From positions 620,001 through 684,000 of the forward strand of contig NZ_KI912270.1 in assembly GCF_000243415.2 (NCBI RefSeq): DNA of 64,000 nucleotides, read 5' to 3'. Of the stretch, positions 62,074-64,000 are shown piece after piece; the stretch's first letter is position 1; every line of letters starts with the position of its first letter. Source of the DNA: Mycolicibacterium tusciae JS617. GTDB lineage: Bacteria > Actinomycetota > Actinomycetes > Mycobacteriales > Mycobacteriaceae. The translations under genes and the position numbers were made by a program. The notes beneath the pieces were generated by a model. That model was not told where the DNA came from, ran no database searches, and saw only the letters and a list, made by a program, of their open reading frames with translations.

Positions 62074-62137
62074 GATGAGAGCTTGCTCGAAGAACAGATG
62101 GCCGTGATGAGGTCTTGCGCGAAGAACAGATGGCTCC
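62074..62137 (+). repeat. Tandem 32-bp repeat at the DUF1707 gene start
   Basis: GATGAGAGCTTGCTCGAAGA... at 62074-62105 and a diverged copy at 62106-62137 share the stretch CGAAGAACAGATGGC. Each copy contains an ATG in a similar context, which makes the start of the next gene ambiguous. Confidence 0.65.
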
Positions 62138-62720
62138 GATGACCACTCCAGCGTCCCGGAACGGTTCGATGCGCGCTGCGGACACTGATCGTATTCAGAT
62201 GGCGCAGCTGCTCAGCGATGCCGCGGCTCAGGGCCGATTGCCGCTGCGCGAATACGAAGAACGCCTGGGCAGGGCCTATGCCGCGCAGACGTATGAAGAG
62301 CTCGACCGGCTCTCCGCCGACCTGCCCGGCGCGGTCACGCGGGGCCGTAGCGGCGGCCCCGTCCGGCCCGCTCCGTCGACGATGCTCCTGGCGATCATGA
62401 GCGGCTTCGAGCGTCGCGGCCGCTGGAACGTACCGGAACGGTTGACCACGTTTGCTCTGTTCGGCGGCGGCGTGGTCGATTTGCGCTACGCCGACTTCAC
62501 GTCACCAGACGTCGAGATTCACTCCTACTCGATCTTCGGCGGGCAGACCATCCTGATACCGCCCGAGGTGAACGTCGACTTGCGCGGTGTCGGGGTGATG
62601 GGCGTCTTCGAGCAGAGCGTGAGCGGCGAGGGCTCACCGGGCGCGCCATGCGTGCGCATCCGCGGCTTCTCGCTGTGGGGCAGCGTCGGAGTCAAGCGCA
62701 AGCAGCGCAAGAGCGCTTAG
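62130..62720 (+). CDS. DUF1707 / LiaF-like C-terminal domain protein
   Basis: This 196-residue protein has an N-terminal DUF1707 domain (RAADTDRIQMAQLLSDAAAQGRL, EYEERLGRAYAAQTYEELDRLSADLP). A linker is followed by a beta-helical domain resembling the LiaF/VraT C-terminus (GGGVVDLRYADFTSPDVEIHSYSIFGG, VMGVFEQSV). It matches M. tuberculosis Rv0966c in position. No transmembrane helix is seen. ATG 62130 is taken; 62139 is equally possible because of the tandem repeat at the start. The domain pairing suggests envelope-stress signalling (inference). Confidence 0.8.
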   Translation: MAPMTTPASRNGSMRAADTDRIQMAQLLSDAAAQGRLPLREYEERLGRAYAAQTYEELDRLSADLPGAVTRGRSGGPVRPAPSTMLLAIMSGFERRGRWNVPERLTTFALFGGGVVDLRYADFTSPDVEIHSYSIFGGQTILIPPEVNVDLRGVGVMGVFEQSVSGEGSPGAPCVRIRGFSLWGSVGVKRKQRKSA

Positions 62721-62729
62721 GCCGCGAGA

Positions 62730-63209
62730 TCAGGCCCCGTAGACGAAGCTACCTGCCGGGCTGAGGACGAAACCGGTCTGGTCAGCGCTGTTCGTGCACA
62801 ACGTCGCCACTCCGTCGGTGCCGCAGCTCACCGAACGAAATGAGAGCCGGGTGTTCGGCGGCAACGGCTTTGCCTCCACGGACACGCCGTACAACGGACG
62901 ATCAGAAGTGGCGAACCCGGGCCCACCGACGGGACCCGCGCTCACCGTGTTGGCGCCGCCCGGCGCGGCGGGTATCGGCCCGCTGCACCCATAGCCGCCC
63001 GATTGACGGTCCAGCACGCACGTCAAGCCGTTGGGCGTGCTGAAGGCGTACCACGCGCCCTCATTCACCGAATACTCAGCCGGGCTCAGGGGTGCGAAGG
63101 CATTCACATTGGGAGGGCCGGGCGCCGGTTCAGCGAAAGCTGTCGCTGGAACACCGATTACCGCAAGGCTTCCAGCTATCCCGACGCCCGTCAGCAGTCT
63201 GCTCAGCAC
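62730..63209 (-). CDS. Hypothetical secreted protein
   Basis: This 159-residue exported protein has a signal peptide LLTGVGIAGSLAVIGVPATAFA, cleavage before EPAPG. The mature domain has four cysteines (LTCVLDRQ, YGCSGP, SVSCGTD, TLCTNS) in a pattern suggesting two disulfides. It resembles short mycobacterial secreted proteins with an AWYAFSTPNGLTCVLD core. GTG 63209 has AGGG seven nt upstream; TTG 63215 is too near it. It is convergent with the DUF1707 gene. Function unknown. Confidence 0.75.
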   Translation of the reverse strand: MLSRLLTGVGIAGSLAVIGVPATAFAEPAPGPPNVNAFAPLSPAEYSVNEGAWYAFSTPNGLTCVLDRQSGGYGCSGPIPAAPGGANTVSAGPVGGPGFATSDRPLYGVSVEAKPLPPNTRLSFRSVSCGTDGVATLCTNSADQTGFVLSPAGSFVYGA

Positions 63210-63281
63210 GCCCAAACCCTACAGGGGACGAACCGGGCACGCAGAGGTTGCGGTCTCGTACCCGTCGTGCTGCGCAGGCGC

Positions 63282-64000
63282 CTACCGACGCCTCCGCGAC
63301 CGCAAGTAGTCGCCCACCACCGCGGCACCCAAACCGTCCAGATCGGGCACCACGACGCGGCCCTCCACGCGCCGAGCGACCTGGTCGATGAACTTCGCAA
63401 GTCCCGGATCGCTGCCCAACCGGAAGATCGTCACCTGCGCGCCCAGCCCTGCCATGTCGTCGAAACCCTTCACCGTGTGGGCGATGGTGCGCGGGTGGGG
63501 CGGGTAGTCGAAGAACACTCCCGGCGGCTGGGCGGCCGAGTCAGCTCCCCCACCGCCGCCATATGACTCCAGATGCGCGGTCGGTTCACCGTCGGTCACC
63601 ACGAGCAGCACCGGCTGTGCGTTGGGATGACGGCGCAGGTGCCGACCGGCCAGTGCCAGCGCGTGGTGCAGGTTGGTGCCCTGCTCGTAGACGCCCTCCA
63701 GTCCGGTCAATTCGGCTGTGGAGACAGTGCGCGCATAGCGGCCGAAGGCGATGATCTCCAACGCATCCGATCGAAATCTCGTGCTGATCAGGTGGCTCAA
63801 TGCCAGCGCGGTGCGTTTCATCGGCAGCCACCGGTTCTCCATCACCATCGAGAACGAGGTGTCCACCAGCAGCGCCACCGCGGCCTGCGTGCGTGTCTCG
63901 GTCTCAGAGATCTCGACGTCTTCGACGGTGAACTTCAGCGGCATGTCGACGCCGCCGGTGCCGGCCTGGCGCAGCACCGTGTTCGTCAGCGTACGCGTGA
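63282..64000 (-). CDS. VWA-domain protein (partial, runs off right edge)
   Basis: The C-terminal 239 residues of a von Willebrand factor A protein are visible. The frame remains open past the window edge (RTLTNTVLRQAGTGG precedes the visible GTG), so the true start lies outside. The MIDAS metal motif is complete: DTSFS, the Thr in EQGTNLHH, and VVTDGEPT. In M. tuberculosis (Rv0959) this gene is next to a Mg-chelatase/MoxR-like ATPase gene, and such pairs act in metal insertion or protein-complex remodelling. A C-terminal basic RSRRRR tail ends the protein. Confidence 0.85.
   Translation of the reverse strand, partial: TRTLTNTVLRQAGTGGVDMPLKFTVEDVEISETETRTQAAVALLVDTSFSMVMENRWLPMKRTALALSHLISTRFRSDALEIIAFGRYARTVSTAELTGLEGVYEQGTNLHHALALAGRHLRRHPNAQPVLLVVTDGEPTAHLESYGGGGGADSAAQPPGVFFDYPPHPRTIAHTVKGFDDMAGLGAQVTIFRLGSDPGLAKFIDQVARRVEGRVVVPDLDGLGAAVVGDYLRSRRRR

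Overview
The window comes from a fast-growing, high-GC mycobacterium (Mycolicibacterium type). Three things show this. Genes are dense, with many 1-4 nt stop/start overlaps and GTG/TTG starts. There is an MspA-type porin, and a set of mycobacterial families (RpfB, PE-PPE hydrolase, LpqN lipoprotein, MprAB-PepD, Glp/GlpR). The gene order also runs collinear, inverted, with the M. tuberculosis block Rv1013 to about Rv0959 as I remember it (pks16, ispE, ksgA, rpfB, tatD, metG, pabB, rsmI, pmt, arcA, alkB-like, patA, Rv0996/glpR, rimJ, moeA1/glp, galU, Rv0992c, Rv0991c, mscL, moaB2, pepD, mprB, mprA, rpmF, Rv0976c, fadE13, accD2, accA2, fadE12, echA7, Rv0966c, Rv0959). No rRNA, IS element, prophage or CRISPR array is visible. 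There is one tRNA, tRNA-Ala(CGC).

Layout. 1-5 kb: a partial 4Fe-4S protein behind a palindromic operator, a small membrane protein, a DrrAB-like exporter and the acyl-AMP ligase Pks16. 5-12 kb: housekeeping genes (ispE, ksgA, rpfB, tatD, metG), with a soluble Ser/Thr kinase gene lodged between ispE and ksgA. 11.8-16.1 kb: two tandem copies of a flavoprotein plus ECF41 sigma factor module. 16-25 kb: pabB, an amidohydrolase, rsmI, divergent pmt, a degenerate AbiEi-type protein, arcA, soxR and alkB. 24.6-28.9 kb: secreted and lipoprotein genes plus a PE-PPE hydrolase. 29-38 kb: cAMP-regulated acetyltransferase with an AroE-like partner, an SDR / LigD-type polymerase / kinase operon, TrhA, a DUF35-thiolase pair, an EamA transporter and an SDR. 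38-49 kb: GlpR, RimJ, Glp, GalU, 5-FTHF cyclo-ligase, a CIRCE-controlled Ruc chaperone, MscL, small secreted proteins, MspA porin, MoaB2. 48.5-52.5 kb: PepD-MprB-MprA envelope-stress system and rpmF. 52.8-62 kb: a seven-gene catabolic operon built around AtuA and an acyl-CoA carboxylase. The end holds a DUF1707 protein, a secreted protein and a partial VWA protein.

Regulation is unusually readable. At least eleven genes have a TANNNT -10 hexamer, or the ECF41-type -10, 6-9 nt before the start codon, so they probably give leaderless mRNAs. Several are divergent pairs with abutting or overlapping -10 elements. Clear operator candidates are a SoxR box, a CIRCE element, two direct-repeat MprA sites and two near-identical ECF41 promoters.

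The most noteworthy signals are the duplicated oxidoreductase-ECF41 modules with matching promoters, the kinase gene splitting the rpfB-ksgA-ispE operon, an in-frame 36-bp tandem repeat in the metG N-terminus, an MspA paralogue with a rebuilt constriction loop, two small palindromic repeat elements, and the AtuA/AccA2-AccD2 operon whose two acyl-CoA dehydrogenases both appear to use the branched-substrate type of catalytic glutamate. All statements of homology come from reading the sequence and from memory of the families; no database search was run.
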